A program made the position numbers and the translations under genes. Shown one piece after another: positions 1 through 9,637 of a stretch of DNA of 64,000 nucleotides. Source of the DNA: Adhaeretor mobilis (GTDB lineage: Bacteria > Planctomycetota > Planctomycetia > Pirellulales > Lacipirellulaceae); contig NZ_CP036263.1 of the NCBI RefSeq assembly GCF_007741515.1, positions 3,397,178 to 3,461,177 on the forward strand. Direction: 5' to 3'. The notes under the pieces were generated by a model, which saw only the letters and a list, made by a program, of their open reading frames with translations, had not been told where the DNA came from and searched no databases. Within the stretch, counting starts at the first letter, position 1; each line of letters opens with the position of its first letter.

Positions 1-541
1 TGATGCCATAGGCCATTCCTGGATCTTCGGACCTTTCTCCGTGAGTTGCGCAAACTTCTAAGCGATTTGTGATGTCGTTGAAAACTGAATTGGTACGTGC
101 CGTGGAAAACCCAATGGCTTCTTGAAGCAGTATTAAGTTGGGGCAGGGTGCCACACCGTAGTAATACTGAGAGGGCGATGTCGCGATGTCTGCAATCGTT
201 GTGACACCGTGCGTGAGTGACTCCGCAAGGCCAGCAATGATGGCAGCGCTGGCGTCGCGAGTGGAGCGTTGGCGGTCCGCAATAACGCTGCGGATCCAAG
301 CGGGCAGACCCTGATCGGCGGGACCTAGAGGCGTCTGGTGGTCGCTGAATTCTAGATGCGTGTGGGTGTTCACAAACCCGGGAAGTAGCGCGACATCGCC
401 TAGGTCTTCGACGGGACCATCATGCGAGCTCGCCTTTCCTACAGTCAGAATCAAACCGTCCGCGATGGTCACGACGCCGTCTTCAATCGGTGGCTGATCG
501 ACCGGCAACACCCAACGGGCACGCAATGAGAAGGGCGTCAT
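1..541 (-). CDS. Amidohydrolase, 5' part only (possible aminodeoxyfutalosine deaminase, MqnX-like)
   Basis: The first 180 codons of an amidohydrolase-superfamily enzyme; the C-terminal part lies beyond the left edge. After a beta-sandwich start (FSLRARWVLPVDQPP) comes the metal-binding signature LPGFVNTHTHLEFSD, where the two His of HTH are the usual first metal ligands of cytosine-deaminase/Atz-type hydrolases. Such enzymes deaminate purine or pyrimidine ring amines. mqnC and mqnA lie 3-5 kb away on the same strand, and the futalosine menaquinone route in many bacteria uses an amidohydrolase-type aminodeoxyfutalosine deaminase (MqnX), so that role is plausible but inferred. It could equally be an S-adenosylhomocysteine or guanine deaminase. 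The start is the ATG at 541; the ABC permease/protease gene ends 50 bp upstream of it. Confidence 0.8.
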   Translation of the reverse strand, partial: MTPFSLRARWVLPVDQPPIEDGVVTIADGLILTVGKASSHDGPVEDLGDVALLPGFVNTHTHLEFSDHQTPLGPADQGLPAWIRSVIADRQRSTRDASAAIIAGLAESLTHGVTTIADIATSPSQYYYGVAPCPNLILLQEAIGFSTARTNSVFNDITNRLEVCATHGERSEDPGMAYGI

Positions 542-590
542 GGGCCTAGCATCGTGTGGCTAACGGGGGGAGATACGGGCAGGGCAGCGT

Positions 591-2891
591 TTATACGCTC
601 ACGAGTGGCGTATTCCCGCGATCGCGAGCTTCTTGTAGTTTCTCTTCTTTCGTTCGATCGTAGGAGGCCTTTTGCAGACTCAAGATTAGCAACGTAGCGG
701 CAATGCCGCACAACAGCAGTACAGCCGGCTGATATAATGCCGGATCTTTTCCACCGAGTAACTGATAGGCGAACGAGTTCGGGTTAGCCTCCGCATATTC
801 TGCGGCGCGATACACACCGACTTGGAGTCCGTTGTGAAAAGCGTGAAACAACGTGCAAGGTAGCAGGCTACCGGTTTGCACAGCGAGATAGCCGATGAGC
901 AAACCCAAAGAGGCAGCACTAAGCTTTTGCTGCATAACCGGATGCACCGCGCCAAAAGCAACCGCGGTAATGCAAATCGCCCACCACTTGTGACCCAGGT
1001 GCCGCAATCCCGACAGGATAAATCCACGGAAGGCAATCTCTTCACAAACCGCTGGCAGGACGGCAATCAGTAGCAGCGTTGCCCACCAGTAGGGAGAACC
1101 AAACAGCACTTCTTGGAATTGCTGCAACGAGCCCTGCATCTCGGGAGAGATGGGATAGACCTCTTGGATTGCAGAACTGAGACGCACCGAAAGTGGATGC
1201 ACTAAGAGGGCAAGTACTCCGGCGACTCCCAAATGCTTCCACTGAGGCCAGCGGTCTAGTAGTAGTGACTTGGCGGGCTTGCTGGTGAGGAAGATCGTCA
1301 TGAGAGCAGCCGGTGCGAGTACACAGCCCAGCTGCATGACGAGCGTCGAAATAACGATGAAGCTGTAGCTTGTTTCTTCCGCACTCCGCGCCGTGAAGGC
1401 GACCGACACAAAGAACTGAACAATCATAATCAACGCGATGCACAACACTCCTTGTGGCAAGGTAGGCGTCGGACAACGATCGCGGACCAGACTCTTCAGC
1501 CAGCGGCCCAATTCCAGGCGTTCGCTTTCACGAAACAGGACAGATTCGCTAGCAAACTGTTCTTCAGCCCAACGAATCGCTAGCAGGCAACACATGGAAG
1601 TGACACCCAGCACTGGCACAACGAACGGCAATGCTTGTAGATACTGCCCCTCGATGGCGCTTCGCAGCAATAAAATCAAACCGGTAAGCGGCACGAGGCT
1701 GGTGCCGAGATCGAGTTCCACCCCAGGTGACATCGGTAGCAACATCAGCGGCATCGTCACGAGCATCAACGGCATCAAGTAATATTGGCCCTCTTTGGTG
1801 CTGCGAGCGAACGCCGCACATGCGAGGCACAGCGCGCCAAACAGGGCGGAGATGGGTACGAGGGAAAGTACCAGCAGCGCCATGGCACTAGCCGAAGGCA
1901 TGGTCAGCGAGCCGAGCGAACCAAACGCAGGATTGGCCGCCAATTGAGAAGTCACAAATTTGCTGGTCAGCCCAAGCGTCGCCAAGTTCAAAAGCGCGGT
2001 AGCCGAGCTAAAGAGCATTACCGTAAGCAGCTTGCCCCACACGATCTCTCGTCGCATGGCAGGGCTAGTGAGCAGCGTTTCCAGCGTGCCGCGTTCCTTC
2101 TCACCCGCACACAGATCAACCGCCGGGTAAAACGCGCCTGTAAGTGCCCAAATGATTAGCACGAAGGGCAATATTTTTGAAAGGACAACAACCTGTTTTT
2201 GCTCGACAGGTGCAGTATCTACGGGCTGAAAGTCAAAGGGCTGAGTCGCCTGGATGGGCACATGGCTGTCAGTCAAGTTGTGTGCCGTGATCTTCTGCCG
2301 CCAGAGCCGCAGGACACGTTCGAGACGTATCTGAGCGGACTGAGACTTCTCGTTGGCCGCGTTGTAAGTGGGCGAAAGTTCTAAAGCATTCGTCTGCCCC
2401 GCGGGCTGGCGATCGATGACGGTCTCCCGAACTTGCAGCAGACCCTTTCCAAAGCCTGCGGGGAACTCCAGCACCGCCTGTACATGACCTGCTTTGAGTA
2501 ACCGTGACGCATGCTGCTCTGGAGTCTCTCCTTCGATTTTCAACAAGGGGATATCTGCAGGATCCTCGGGGTCGAGTGACTCCGCTCGTACGACTTGTAG
2601 GCTATCTCGCTGGGTCTTTCCCGGGATCAATTCTGGTGAGAAGAAATCACCCTCTAGAAGCGGCGGCAGCCATTCGGCGTCCTGCAACTCGGGCGACTCC
2701 AACTCTTGAGCATTCACGATCAGTATTTTTGCCGTATTGCTTTGCATGAACTGCATCATTTGCATGAAACTCATACCCAGCAGTGGGTAGAGCAACAGCG
2801 GCAGAATAGCGATCAGAAACAATGTTCGACGATCGCGCAGCTGGTCCCGCATCTCGCGGAGGAAGATTAGTTTAACGTTTTTCCATTGCAT
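591..2891 (-). CDS. ABC-2 (NatB-type) permease fused to a CPBP intramembrane protease
   Basis: A 766-residue membrane protein with two modules. The N-terminal half is an ABC-2 permease of the NatB/DUF3526 kind: a first TM segment at about residues 24-42, a long extracytoplasmic region at about 50-235, then the cytoplasmic signature EKERGTLETLLTSP near 265 followed by more TM helices. The C-terminal third is a CPBP (CAAX-protease/bacteriocin-processing) domain with the EExxxR motif as EEIAFRGF near 614, FGAVH near 647 and HAFHN near 680, so the expected Glu, Arg and His residues are present. The partner ATPase lies 57 bp upstream and is probably co-transcribed. NatAB-type exporters move sodium, peptides or drugs. 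The attached protease suggests processing of the exported substrate or of a membrane protein, but no substrate gene is evident. Confidence 0.9.
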   Translation of the reverse strand: MQWKNVKLIFLREMRDQLRDRRTLFLIAILPLLLYPLLGMSFMQMMQFMQSNTAKILIVNAQELESPELQDAEWLPPLLEGDFFSPELIPGKTQRDSLQVVRAESLDPEDPADIPLLKIEGETPEQHASRLLKAGHVQAVLEFPAGFGKGLLQVRETVIDRQPAGQTNALELSPTYNAANEKSQSAQIRLERVLRLWRQKITAHNLTDSHVPIQATQPFDFQPVDTAPVEQKQVVVLSKILPFVLIIWALTGAFYPAVDLCAGEKERGTLETLLTSPAMRREIVWGKLLTVMLFSSATALLNLATLGLTSKFVTSQLAANPAFGSLGSLTMPSASAMALLVLSLVPISALFGALCLACAAFARSTKEGQYYLMPLMLVTMPLMLLPMSPGVELDLGTSLVPLTGLILLLRSAIEGQYLQALPFVVPVLGVTSMCCLLAIRWAEEQFASESVLFRESERLELGRWLKSLVRDRCPTPTLPQGVLCIALIMIVQFFVSVAFTARSAEETSYSFIVISTLVMQLGCVLAPAALMTIFLTSKPAKSLLLDRWPQWKHLGVAGVLALLVHPLSVRLSSAIQEVYPISPEMQGSLQQFQEVLFGSPYWWATLLLIAVLPAVCEEIAFRGFILSGLRHLGHKWWAICITAVAFGAVHPVMQQKLSAASLGLLIGYLAVQTGSLLPCTLFHAFHNGLQVGVYRAAEYAEANPNSFAYQLLGGKDPALYQPAVLLLCGIAATLLILSLQKASYDRTKEEKLQEARDRGNTPLVSV

Positions 2892-2947
2892 GGCGGATGA
2901 TCGTTTGAGCAGCTATTGTTGCGTTCAGGCTTTGGGACGAATTGAAG

Positions 2948-3700
2948 TTAGGCTGTGACAACAGCTTCTTGTTGATGAATAAGTTCGAAGAAGAGTTCTT
3001 CGAGATCGGGTTGATCGTGCTGCTCGCGTAGAGCGTCGAGGTTTCCTTCAGCTAGGAGTCGGCCACGGTGCATGATTGCCACACGATCGCAGAGTCGCTC
3101 TGCCTCTCGCATGATATGCGTGGAAAACACAATGCATTTGCCTTGATCTCGCAACTCGGCTACAGCATCGAGCATGGCTCTCGCAACAAGCACATCAAGC
3201 CCACTAGTCGCTTCATCAAAAATGAGAATCGGTGGATCGTGAACAATTGCCCGCGCGATCGAAACCTTTTGCTTCATGCCGGTCGACATTTTAGCTCCCA
3301 GCAAGTCGCGAATCTCTTGCATTTGAAGCCGCTCAAAGAGGTCTTCCATGCGCTCGCGGAGTGGCTCGTCCTCAATGCCATAGAGCCTGCCAAAGTACTC
3401 CACCATTTCCCATGCGGTCATGCGATCGTAGACGGCCGTGTTGGCACTCATGAACCCGATCTGTCGACGCACTTGGGACGGCTGGGTCACAACATCGTAG
3501 CCATTGACTATTGCCGAGCCACCGGTGGGTTGCAGCACCGTGCTGAGGATTCGCAAGGCGGTTGTCTTGCCCGCCCCGTTGGGTCCAAGGATTCCGTAGA
3601 CTTCTCCCCTATTTGCCTGAAAACTAAGGCCGTCCAGAGCGACAAACTCTCCGCGATGCAGATCCACGTATGCCTTGGATAGTTCGTGAGCCTGGATCAT
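2948..3700 (-). CDS. ABC transporter ATPase (NatA-type)
   Basis: A 250-residue nucleotide-binding subunit of the ABC-2/NatA class. The Walker A motif GPNGAGKT is at 39-46, a degenerate signature loop reads MSTGMKQKV near 140, Walker B is ILIFDEAT near 162 and the H-loop is FSTHIM near 195. The length is normal for an export ATPase without extra domains. It lies directly upstream of the permease/protease fusion on the same strand, so the two most likely form one exporter, with this subunit powering the permease from the cytoplasm. The start ATG at 3700 gives [11 protein letters not shown], the typical N-terminus of the family. The 170 bp to mqnC upstream contain no gene. Confidence 0.93.
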   Translation of the reverse strand: MIQAHELSKAYVDLHRGEFVALDGLSFQANRGEVYGILGPNGAGKTTALRILSTVLQPTGGSAIVNGYDVVTQPSQVRRQIGFMSANTAVYDRMTAWEMVEYFGRLYGIEDEPLRERMEDLFERLQMQEIRDLLGAKMSTGMKQKVSIARAIVHDPPILIFDEATSGLDVLVARAMLDAVAELRDQGKCIVFSTHIMREAERLCDRVAIMHRGRLLAEGNLDALREQHDQPDLEELFFELIHQQEAVVTA

Positions 3701-3870
3701 AGCGAGATATTGTCGTTCGTTGCGGAAAAGCTACGGCAAGCGTAGTTAGGAGCGGCGGGGTACTTGAGCCTTGGGAACCCGAGTCTCCTGGACCTGACGA
3801 CGGCCAAGAATCCCCTTCAACTAGGATACCAGCCTGGTAGCGGTCAGAGGAAGTAAGTTCCGGCGAGAGT

Positions 3871-5010
3871 TCAGCTGACGATAGGCAGAAGAGGCAGGTT
3901 TTGCCGACTTTGCGGAACAACCGACTTCACTTCGTCGTCGATCAGCTCGTAGAAGACATTTCGCTGCCGGGGGGTATAGCCGAGATTGGAGATCGCATCG
4001 CGGATTTGCTCCAGCGATAGGTGATGTACCGTACCCGCTTCAGCGACCACATTCTCTTCGATCATCAGACTGCCCATGTCGTTAGCCCCGTAGAGTAGGG
4101 CCATCTGGCCGATCTTTAATCCTTGTGTGACCCAACTCGACTGCAGATTGTCGAAATTGTCCAGATACAACCTCGCCACCGCGTTGGTTTTCAAATACTC
4201 GAACGCGCCTGCTGGGGGGATTTCAGCCATGTCGGTGTGGTCAGGCTGGAAGCTCCAACAGATGAACGCAGTGAAACCAGCCGTTTCATCCTGCAACTGC
4301 CGCAATCTTTCTAAATGTTCAATTCGCTCGGCTAGCGTTTCCACATGGCCGTACATCATGGTAGCCGTACTGCGTCCTCCCAATTGGTGCCACACACGAT
4401 GGACGTTTAGCCAGTCGTCGGTCATCACCTTGCCACGCGTGATTTCACTGCGCACACGATCAACCAGAATCTCAGCACCGCCGCCCGGTAGGCTGCCCAG
4501 CCCGGCTGCTTTCAAGCGAGTGAGAACTTGCTCAAGCGGTAGCTTTGAAATCTTGGTGAAGTGGTAAATCTCCGGCGGGCTAAAACCGTGGATGTTTACG
4601 CTAGGAAAACGCTGCTTCATCTCTTGCAGCATTTCCTCGTACCACTCCAAAGGAAAATCGGGATGCAAACCGCCCTGCAACAGTATCTGATCTCCTCCCA
4701 GCTCGACCGTCTCTTCGATCTTCTTGAGCATCACCTGTCTATCGAGCACGTATCCTTCGGGCGACTTGGGACTGCGATAGAACGCGCAAAAATCACATAC
4801 TGCGGTGCAAACATTCGTATAGTTAATGTTGCGATCGATGTTGTAAGTGCGATAGTCTTCGGGGTGTTTGCGGCGCGTGATCTCGTCCGCAGCGCGGCCC
4901 AGTGCCGCCAAGTCGTGCGACTCAAGTAGCTGCAGACCTTCCTCGGGCGACAGCCGCACTCCGGCGACGGCTTTCTCGAGAATATCCGAATTGGTTAGCT
5001 GGGCGATCAT
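3871..5010 (-). CDS. mqnC: Cyclic dehypoxanthinyl futalosine synthase (radical SAM)
   Basis: A 379-residue radical SAM enzyme of the futalosine menaquinone pathway, which cyclises dehypoxanthine futalosine. The cluster-binding CxxxCxxC motif is C68-C72-C75 in NVCTAVCDFCAFYR. The region around 145 (HGFSPPEIYHF) and the GLGSLPGGGAEIL stretch near 175 are characteristic of the MqnC/MqnE/CofH group, and ICWSFQP near 250 fits MqnC. Length and alignment are typical of MqnC. The start ATG overlaps the mqnA stop by 4 bp (ATGA), implying translational coupling. The main alternative would be MqnE, but MqnE joins a different N-terminal region and the pairing with mqnA is typical for MqnC. Confidence 0.93.
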   Translation of the reverse strand: MIAQLTNSDILEKAVAGVRLSPEEGLQLLESHDLAALGRAADEITRRKHPEDYRTYNIDRNINYTNVCTAVCDFCAFYRSPKSPEGYVLDRQVMLKKIEETVELGGDQILLQGGLHPDFPLEWYEEMLQEMKQRFPSVNIHGFSPPEIYHFTKISKLPLEQVLTRLKAAGLGSLPGGGAEILVDRVRSEITRGKVMTDDWLNVHRVWHQLGGRSTATMMYGHVETLAERIEHLERLRQLQDETAGFTAFICWSFQPDHTDMAEIPPAGAFEYLKTNAVARLYLDNFDNLQSSWVTQGLKIGQMALLYGANDMGSLMIEENVVAEAGTVHHLSLEQIRDAISNLGYTPRQRNVFYELIDDEVKSVVPQSRQNLPLLPIVS

Positions 5011-5834
5011 AAAGGAGTGAACTCGGTATCAAAAGTGAACTCGGGTGCGTGATCGATTAGTTGAAGATGCCGCGCCCGGCGAAAAAACTCTGCCAAGGCG
5101 CGTTGCTCAGGGGCTCCGAACTGGAAATTGAGATTGTCACGAAGGTACGACAGCACGAGCTGCTCGGAAAGCCCCAATTCGCGGGCGTGTTCTGCCGCAA
5201 TGGCTGGTAGGTGCCGACTTCCACGATCGCGGGCCGTGTTGAGGGCCCGCTCGACCTCCGAAGTATCGATGCCCGGCCGCGCCACCCACAGGGCAAAAAC
5301 AAAGGGCAAACCGGTAAGATCTCGCCAGCGCTGGCCCAGATCCCAACGCTCGACAAGCTGGTCTGAAGAAAGGTTGATCGCACGGTCGCCGATCACGAGA
5401 ATCGCATCGGCAACGACGTCCTCAGGCGCAGCGTCGATGGACAGCGGTAGCAACTCAGGGCAAACTCCGCAGTGCTCTTGAAGGAGCAGCTGTGCAAGAA
5501 TGACGCTCGTACGCGACCCCTCGTCTAGGGCAAGGGTACGTACCTCGTTGGGTGGGCAACGAAACAAAAGCTGAACGCTCAGCACAGGGCCCAGGCAGCC
5601 AATGCAGGCTGAGGAAATGATCGACCACTCTGGATGCTTCGACAATTCAACGCACGGAGCAAGCGCTACGTCGAGCTCGCCTGCTGCCAATCGATCGGCA
5701 AGCTGACTGGGCAATTCGAAACTCAACTCGTGGCCCGGAAGTTCGCCGGCCAAGCCATAAACTAGCGGCTTTGTATTTAGGTAGTTCACCGCGCCAATCC
5801 TCAGCGGAGTCGATTTGGCTGGCAGATGCGTCAT
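5007..5834 (-). CDS. mqnA: Chorismate dehydratase of the futalosine menaquinone pathway
   Basis: MqnA converts chorismate to 3-enolpyruvyl-benzoate, the first step of menaquinone synthesis through futalosine. It has a periplasmic-binding-protein-like fold. The N-terminal motif RIGAVNYLNTKPLVYGL is diagnostic of the family. An in-frame ATG lies at 5897, but the 21 residues it would add look unconserved. The ATG at 5834 (MTHLPAKST) brings the protein to about 275 residues, close to the family norm, and is preferred. The gene overlaps mqnC by 4 bp and the two are clearly one operon. Together they indicate that this organism makes menaquinone by the futalosine route. Confidence 0.93.
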   Translation of the reverse strand: MTHLPAKSTPLRIGAVNYLNTKPLVYGLAGELPGHELSFELPSQLADRLAAGELDVALAPCVELSKHPEWSIISSACIGCLGPVLSVQLLFRCPPNEVRTLALDEGSRTSVILAQLLLQEHCGVCPELLPLSIDAAPEDVVADAILVIGDRAINLSSDQLVERWDLGQRWRDLTGLPFVFALWVARPGIDTSEVERALNTARDRGSRHLPAIAAEHARELGLSEQLVLSYLRDNLNFQFGAPEQRALAEFFRRARHLQLIDHAPEFTFDTEFTPL

Positions 5835-5980
5835 GAAGCTGTGCGTCAATATCTGAAAAAATGCGTTGCCGATTGCGGCACTGAAGGGAACACTCATTGT
5901 AAGGGGACTGGCTCTTCCCTACGAGTCCAACCGCTGGCTACCAGCCACTTTAACCAAGGATCGCCGTACGTAAGCTTCAC

Positions 5981-7798
5981 TCATACTTCCAAATTGCGGA
6001 AAGCTTTCAGTCCCTTGCGGAGTGGGACAATTGTGACGACGGCCGCAAGTGCCGTGGAGGCGAGGATCCCGGTGAGCAGCCAAAAACGCAGATAGCCCAC
6101 TTGCAAGAACTTGGGTGGCATCTCAGCTCGGCCGGCAAGAAGGTAAAAGTGACAGGGGAGGGCGGTTAGTAACACGACCACCAAAATGTACAGCGCACTG
6201 AGAACCAAGTTCAACGTTCCACCGAAGCCGGCTGCAATCTTCGATGGCGACTGTTCCCGAAAGTTGGGCATCATGGCTCCTAGACCAACCGCCATGCCGG
6301 AGAGTCCCACGCATAGTAGCAGGCAAATGAGTTGATGTACGCCGACCACCATCCAGCTCACGTCGAGCGTCAAATCGCTCAGGAGCACGAGTGCAGAACA
6401 AGGTAGCCAAGAACCTCCGGCAGCAAACCAGAATTTCCCCCAAATGATCGTCTCTCGTTCGACAGGGAGTAGGCTGAGAATCCAAAACCGCCGCCCCTCG
6501 AGACTCAGCAGTGGATAGATGAAACGCGTAGTAAATGTCGAGAGGATTAGTCCCACCACGGCAAGATTCAAAAAGCTCACGACATTAACCCAGGTCAGTA
6601 CGCTGAGGTCGGTCTTATGTTGTCGAAAGCGATCGACATTGGCAAAGTAGAGAGTGAGCAGCCCGAAGAAAATCAAGAATTGCGACCACTGCACGGGATC
6701 GCGTCTAAAGAGTCGCAAGTCTTTGCTGATCAGCAGTCGTGTCTGTTTCGGAAATGCAAACATGAGCTTTTCGGCGATGAGATCGATCCAAGCCAGGTCC
6801 ACCCGTCCCTTCTTAGCAGGCCGCGTCGCTAGCCCCCAATAGCTTTCACGAAACACACGTTTGCCAATCCACTTCACAATCAAGTGAAGCATAAGGGCAT
6901 TCGACACGATCAAGACGAGATACTTGCCGCTCTCTAGCCAGGGCAAGTCGTCCGGATTCAAGTCCCAACGTCGTGCTGCATCGATCAGAGCGTGACTAAG
7001 CCATGTGCTCGGCAGCCATTCGCCTCGTGTGAAACTGAAACGCAAGTAGGTCTTCTTAAACCAAGCAGCCCCGAGTAGATCCGCGTCGGCAATGGCCAGC
7101 GTTCTCCAGATTGATTGGTAGGCAATCACGATGACCACCACCGATGCCAGGCCGATCGCCACGCGACGCATCCTAGGGAGATGCCGCATGAGCAACAAGC
7201 AGCCGATTGCCCCGATGGATGAAGGGATATAGGCAAATGCGATGAGCAAGAACGGCAGATAGGCAAAGTAGTACCAGGGCGATTGTACCACCCAACCATA
7301 GGCGACTAACATGGGGCTGGCCAGCAAGATGAAGCCCCAACTGCTGAAGAAGATCGCCTCCTGAAAACGAAAGAACACGATACGCTCATCGCGCACCGGT
7401 AGCGTCATCAGAAATTTTGTCTCGCGAGATGCGTACAGGCTGCCATATAGGATAATGCCCGCTGAAAAGATAAGCATAACCTGCAGCGAAGAGAAGAAGA
7501 GGGAGAAGACGAAGAGGATGGTCTTGGCATGCAACGAAGCGCCCGATTGCCCGACATGCGAGACGACGAACTTGAAGCCTTCGTAGAACAGCACAAACAG
7601 CCCGATCCAAAACAGGACGCTCAAGCCAACGACCAGTGTGGTGCGCAACTTGGCATGCGCGGCGAGGCCGCGCAAGTTCGACCAGCCGATTGCCGACCTA
7701 AGCCTCAGAAAAACCTGCCCTTCTCGCTCGTGGGAAGGGAGCGAGCCTACGAGTACGGCAAGCTCTGTTTCAGACGGTTGAGGGAGGCTAGGCTTCAC
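5981..7798 (-). CDS. ABC-2 transporter permease-like membrane protein
   Basis: A 605-residue polytopic membrane protein with no signal peptide. A cytoplasmic N-terminus of about 45 residues is followed by paired hydrophobic segments (for example TTLVVGLSVLFWIGLFVLFY near 50 and further groups across the chain). A cytoplasmic loop containing ISKDLRLFRRDPVQWSQFLIF near 340 resembles the conserved loop of large ABC-2 export permeases. It ends in further TM segments and a short basic tail. The ATPase gene lies immediately upstream (2 bp gap), so the pair forms a second ABC exporter in this region. The substrate cannot be read from the sequence. The secreted protein encoded upstream of the ATPase could be functionally linked. 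Confidence 0.85.
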   Translation of the reverse strand: MKPSLPQPSETELAVLVGSLPSHEREGQVFLRLRSAIGWSNLRGLAAHAKLRTTLVVGLSVLFWIGLFVLFYEGFKFVVSHVGQSGASLHAKTILFVFSLFFSSLQVMLIFSAGIILYGSLYASRETKFLMTLPVRDERIVFFRFQEAIFFSSWGFILLASPMLVAYGWVVQSPWYYFAYLPFLLIAFAYIPSSIGAIGCLLLMRHLPRMRRVAIGLASVVVIVIAYQSIWRTLAIADADLLGAAWFKKTYLRFSFTRGEWLPSTWLSHALIDAARRWDLNPDDLPWLESGKYLVLIVSNALMLHLIVKWIGKRVFRESYWGLATRPAKKGRVDLAWIDLIAEKLMFAFPKQTRLLISKDLRLFRRDPVQWSQFLIFFGLLTLYFANVDRFRQHKTDLSVLTWVNVVSFLNLAVVGLILSTFTTRFIYPLLSLEGRRFWILSLLPVERETIIWGKFWFAAGGSWLPCSALVLLSDLTLDVSWMVVGVHQLICLLLCVGLSGMAVGLGAMMPNFREQSPSKIAAGFGGTLNLVLSALYILVVVLLTALPCHFYLLAGRAEMPPKFLQVGYLRFWLLTGILASTALAAVVTIVPLRKGLKAFRNLEV

Positions 7799-7800
7799 GG

Positions 7801-8598
7801 TTAGAGCGATTGCTCCGATGTCGGGACAGGATCGATTTCCTTCGCCACGGGCATTTCCCCAGTTGGGTTAGCTCCTGCACCCTCCATCAGCGCTAGATAG
7901 AGATTCTCAAGTGATTCGCTAGAATCCGGCATACGACTCTTCAGTTCATCCACAGGTCCGTCGAAAAGTTTGTGTCCCGCTTTCATCACACCAATTCGAT
8001 CTGCGATTTCCTCAGCTACATTGAGCGTATGGGTCGACATGAAAACGGTCTTGCCGGCATCGACGTAGTTGCGGAGCAGGTCTTTAACGAGCCGGATGCT
8101 GTGCGGGTCTAAGCCCACCATGGGCTCATCAACCACCAGCACCTGTGGCTCGTGAATCATGGCTGCAGCAAACACGGTGCGTTGTCGCATGCCGTGGGAA
8201 TAGCTCTCGGTGAGGCGATCTAGGAAATCTACAAGCTGAAAACGTTCCGCCTCTCGTTCCAACGCTGTTTTGGCGGCCGCATCGCTCAAACCATACATGC
8301 TGGCTACGAAATGCAGAAATTCTCGTCCAGAGAGCTTGTCGTAAAGAAACGGTTGGTCAGGCACATAGCCAACCAGTCGGCTGGCTTCCCGAGATTGCTC
8401 GGTAACATTGTACGGTCCTACGGTGACTGTCCCTGAGGTAGGTCGCAGCAGCCCCACCAAGGTTTTGATCGTGGTGGTCTTACCCGCGCCGTTATGCCCC
8501 AGCAATGCAAACAGTTCACCCGCTTGGATATCGAGGCAAAGTCGATCAACGGCGACGCGATCTCCATAGGTCCGCGTTACCTGATCGAACTTGAGCAT
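7801..8598 (-). CDS. ABC transporter ATPase
   Basis: The ATP-binding subunit for the permease immediately downstream (2 bp gap). From the ATG at 8598 the protein starts MLKFDQVTRTYGD, which is the natural N-terminus of the fold. An upstream in-frame ATG at 8646 would add 16 unconserved residues. Walker A is GHNGAGKT at 34-41, the signature loop is SHGMRQRT near 135, Walker B is VLVVDEPMVGLDPH near 155 and the switch His is in FMSTHT near 190. The C-terminal 50 residues are acidic and probably not part of the core. The fold and length are those of CcmA/NatA-type export ATPases. Confidence 0.92.
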   Translation of the reverse strand: MLKFDQVTRTYGDRVAVDRLCLDIQAGELFALLGHNGAGKTTTIKTLVGLLRPTSGTVTVGPYNVTEQSREASRLVGYVPDQPFLYDKLSGREFLHFVASMYGLSDAAAKTALEREAERFQLVDFLDRLTESYSHGMRQRTVFAAAMIHEPQVLVVDEPMVGLDPHSIRLVKDLLRNYVDAGKTVFMSTHTLNVAEEIADRIGVMKAGHKLFDGPVDELKSRMPDSSESLENLYLALMEGAGANPTGEMPVAKEIDPVPTSEQSL

Positions 8599-8707
8599 GA
8601 GAAACTGTGGCGAGAGGGAAGCAAAGGTTGTGAAGGCTGTAGACACGCACTTGTTCGCAAAGCGTCGCGCACACTTCCATGACTACTAATTATGATCGCC
8701 AGCCCCC

Positions 8708-9637
8708 TTATGGCAAAGCGGCCTTCTTCCCACCAGAGAGTTCTTTTCTAAGGCGAATTTCATTCATGAGTATGGGGAAAAAATCGTTGACTAAGTCATG
8801 CACCTCGTCGTCAGCTAGTCGCGTAAAGCAAAGCTGCGCATTGGAGAGATAGACCACTTGCTTCAGTACGAGACCGTCCGGCTCGACCCACGTCTTGGCA
8901 CGTAGCCGTGCCCGATCGGACACTCCAGCGGAAGAACTCGTGTGGTAGTCGACACGCATTACGCGTTTTCGCTCTCCTGCGTGCTCTAAGAACTCGGCCG
9001 CCATCACTTCAGCATCGACACGGTCGATGGGCTCTTTCGGGTTACCGAAGGGGTTGTAAACGTCTTCTTGCCAATGGCGTCCTACGTACATGTAGGGCAG
9101 TCTGGCGTCGGGAAATAATGATTCGTTGAGAGCTGCTTGGTCAGGGATTTGGATCTCGTCGGTATAGGGGAAATCGCCTGCTTGAATCTTCAATTGCATT
9201 TTCGACTCTTTCATTCGACCGCTGATCTTCACGATGCCAGTGACATCGTTGATCGCCACTGAGCTTTCGAATGCTGTAAAGTTATCTAGAGAGTCGAATT
9301 CCAGTCGTGTCTTCGCAGAGAACTTCAAACTACCTAGCTCGCGCACTGCGCTCTGCATCCAGGCCGGAGCCAGTTCCAGCATCGGCACATTGTCAAGAAT
9401 AATGCGGTTATGCACTTCAGTCGTTCCTTGCACACCCTCTCGCATGAGACTCACCGCATGCCCAACGCGGCGTCCCGACCATTGCACTTCCCAAGCTACG
9501 GGCAGATCTGGGGAAAGCCCCGCCGCCATGGGGAGATCACTCTCGTAGAACGAGGGGAGAATCTTATCGACGACCAGCCAGGACATGCTTCCCAGCCAAA
9601 GGACGACGGTCGACGAGATGAATACTCGATTCAACAT
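8708..9637 (-). CDS. Membrane-anchored or secreted protein of unknown function
   Basis: A 309-residue protein not recognised as a named family. One hydrophobic segment at about 5-25 (ISSTVVLWLGSMSWLVV) acts as a signal anchor or signal peptide. The rest is soluble and rich in beta-type alternation, with motifs such as WEVQWSGRRVGHAV near 50 and YMYVGRHWQEDVYNPFG near 185. The pattern suggests a periplasmic beta-rich domain. It is encoded upstream of the second ABC ATPase on the same strand, about 110 bp away, and may belong to the same transcription unit. Function unknown. Confidence 0.75.
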   Translation of the reverse strand: MLNRVFISSTVVLWLGSMSWLVVDKILPSFYESDLPMAAGLSPDLPVAWEVQWSGRRVGHAVSLMREGVQGTTEVHNRIILDNVPMLELAPAWMQSAVRELGSLKFSAKTRLEFDSLDNFTAFESSVAINDVTGIVKISGRMKESKMQLKIQAGDFPYTDEIQIPDQAALNESLFPDARLPYMYVGRHWQEDVYNPFGNPKEPIDRVDAEVMAAEFLEHAGERKRVMRVDYHTSSSAGVSDRARLRAKTWVEPDGLVLKQVVYLSNAQLCFTRLADDEVHDLVNDFFPILMNEIRLRKELSGGKKAALP

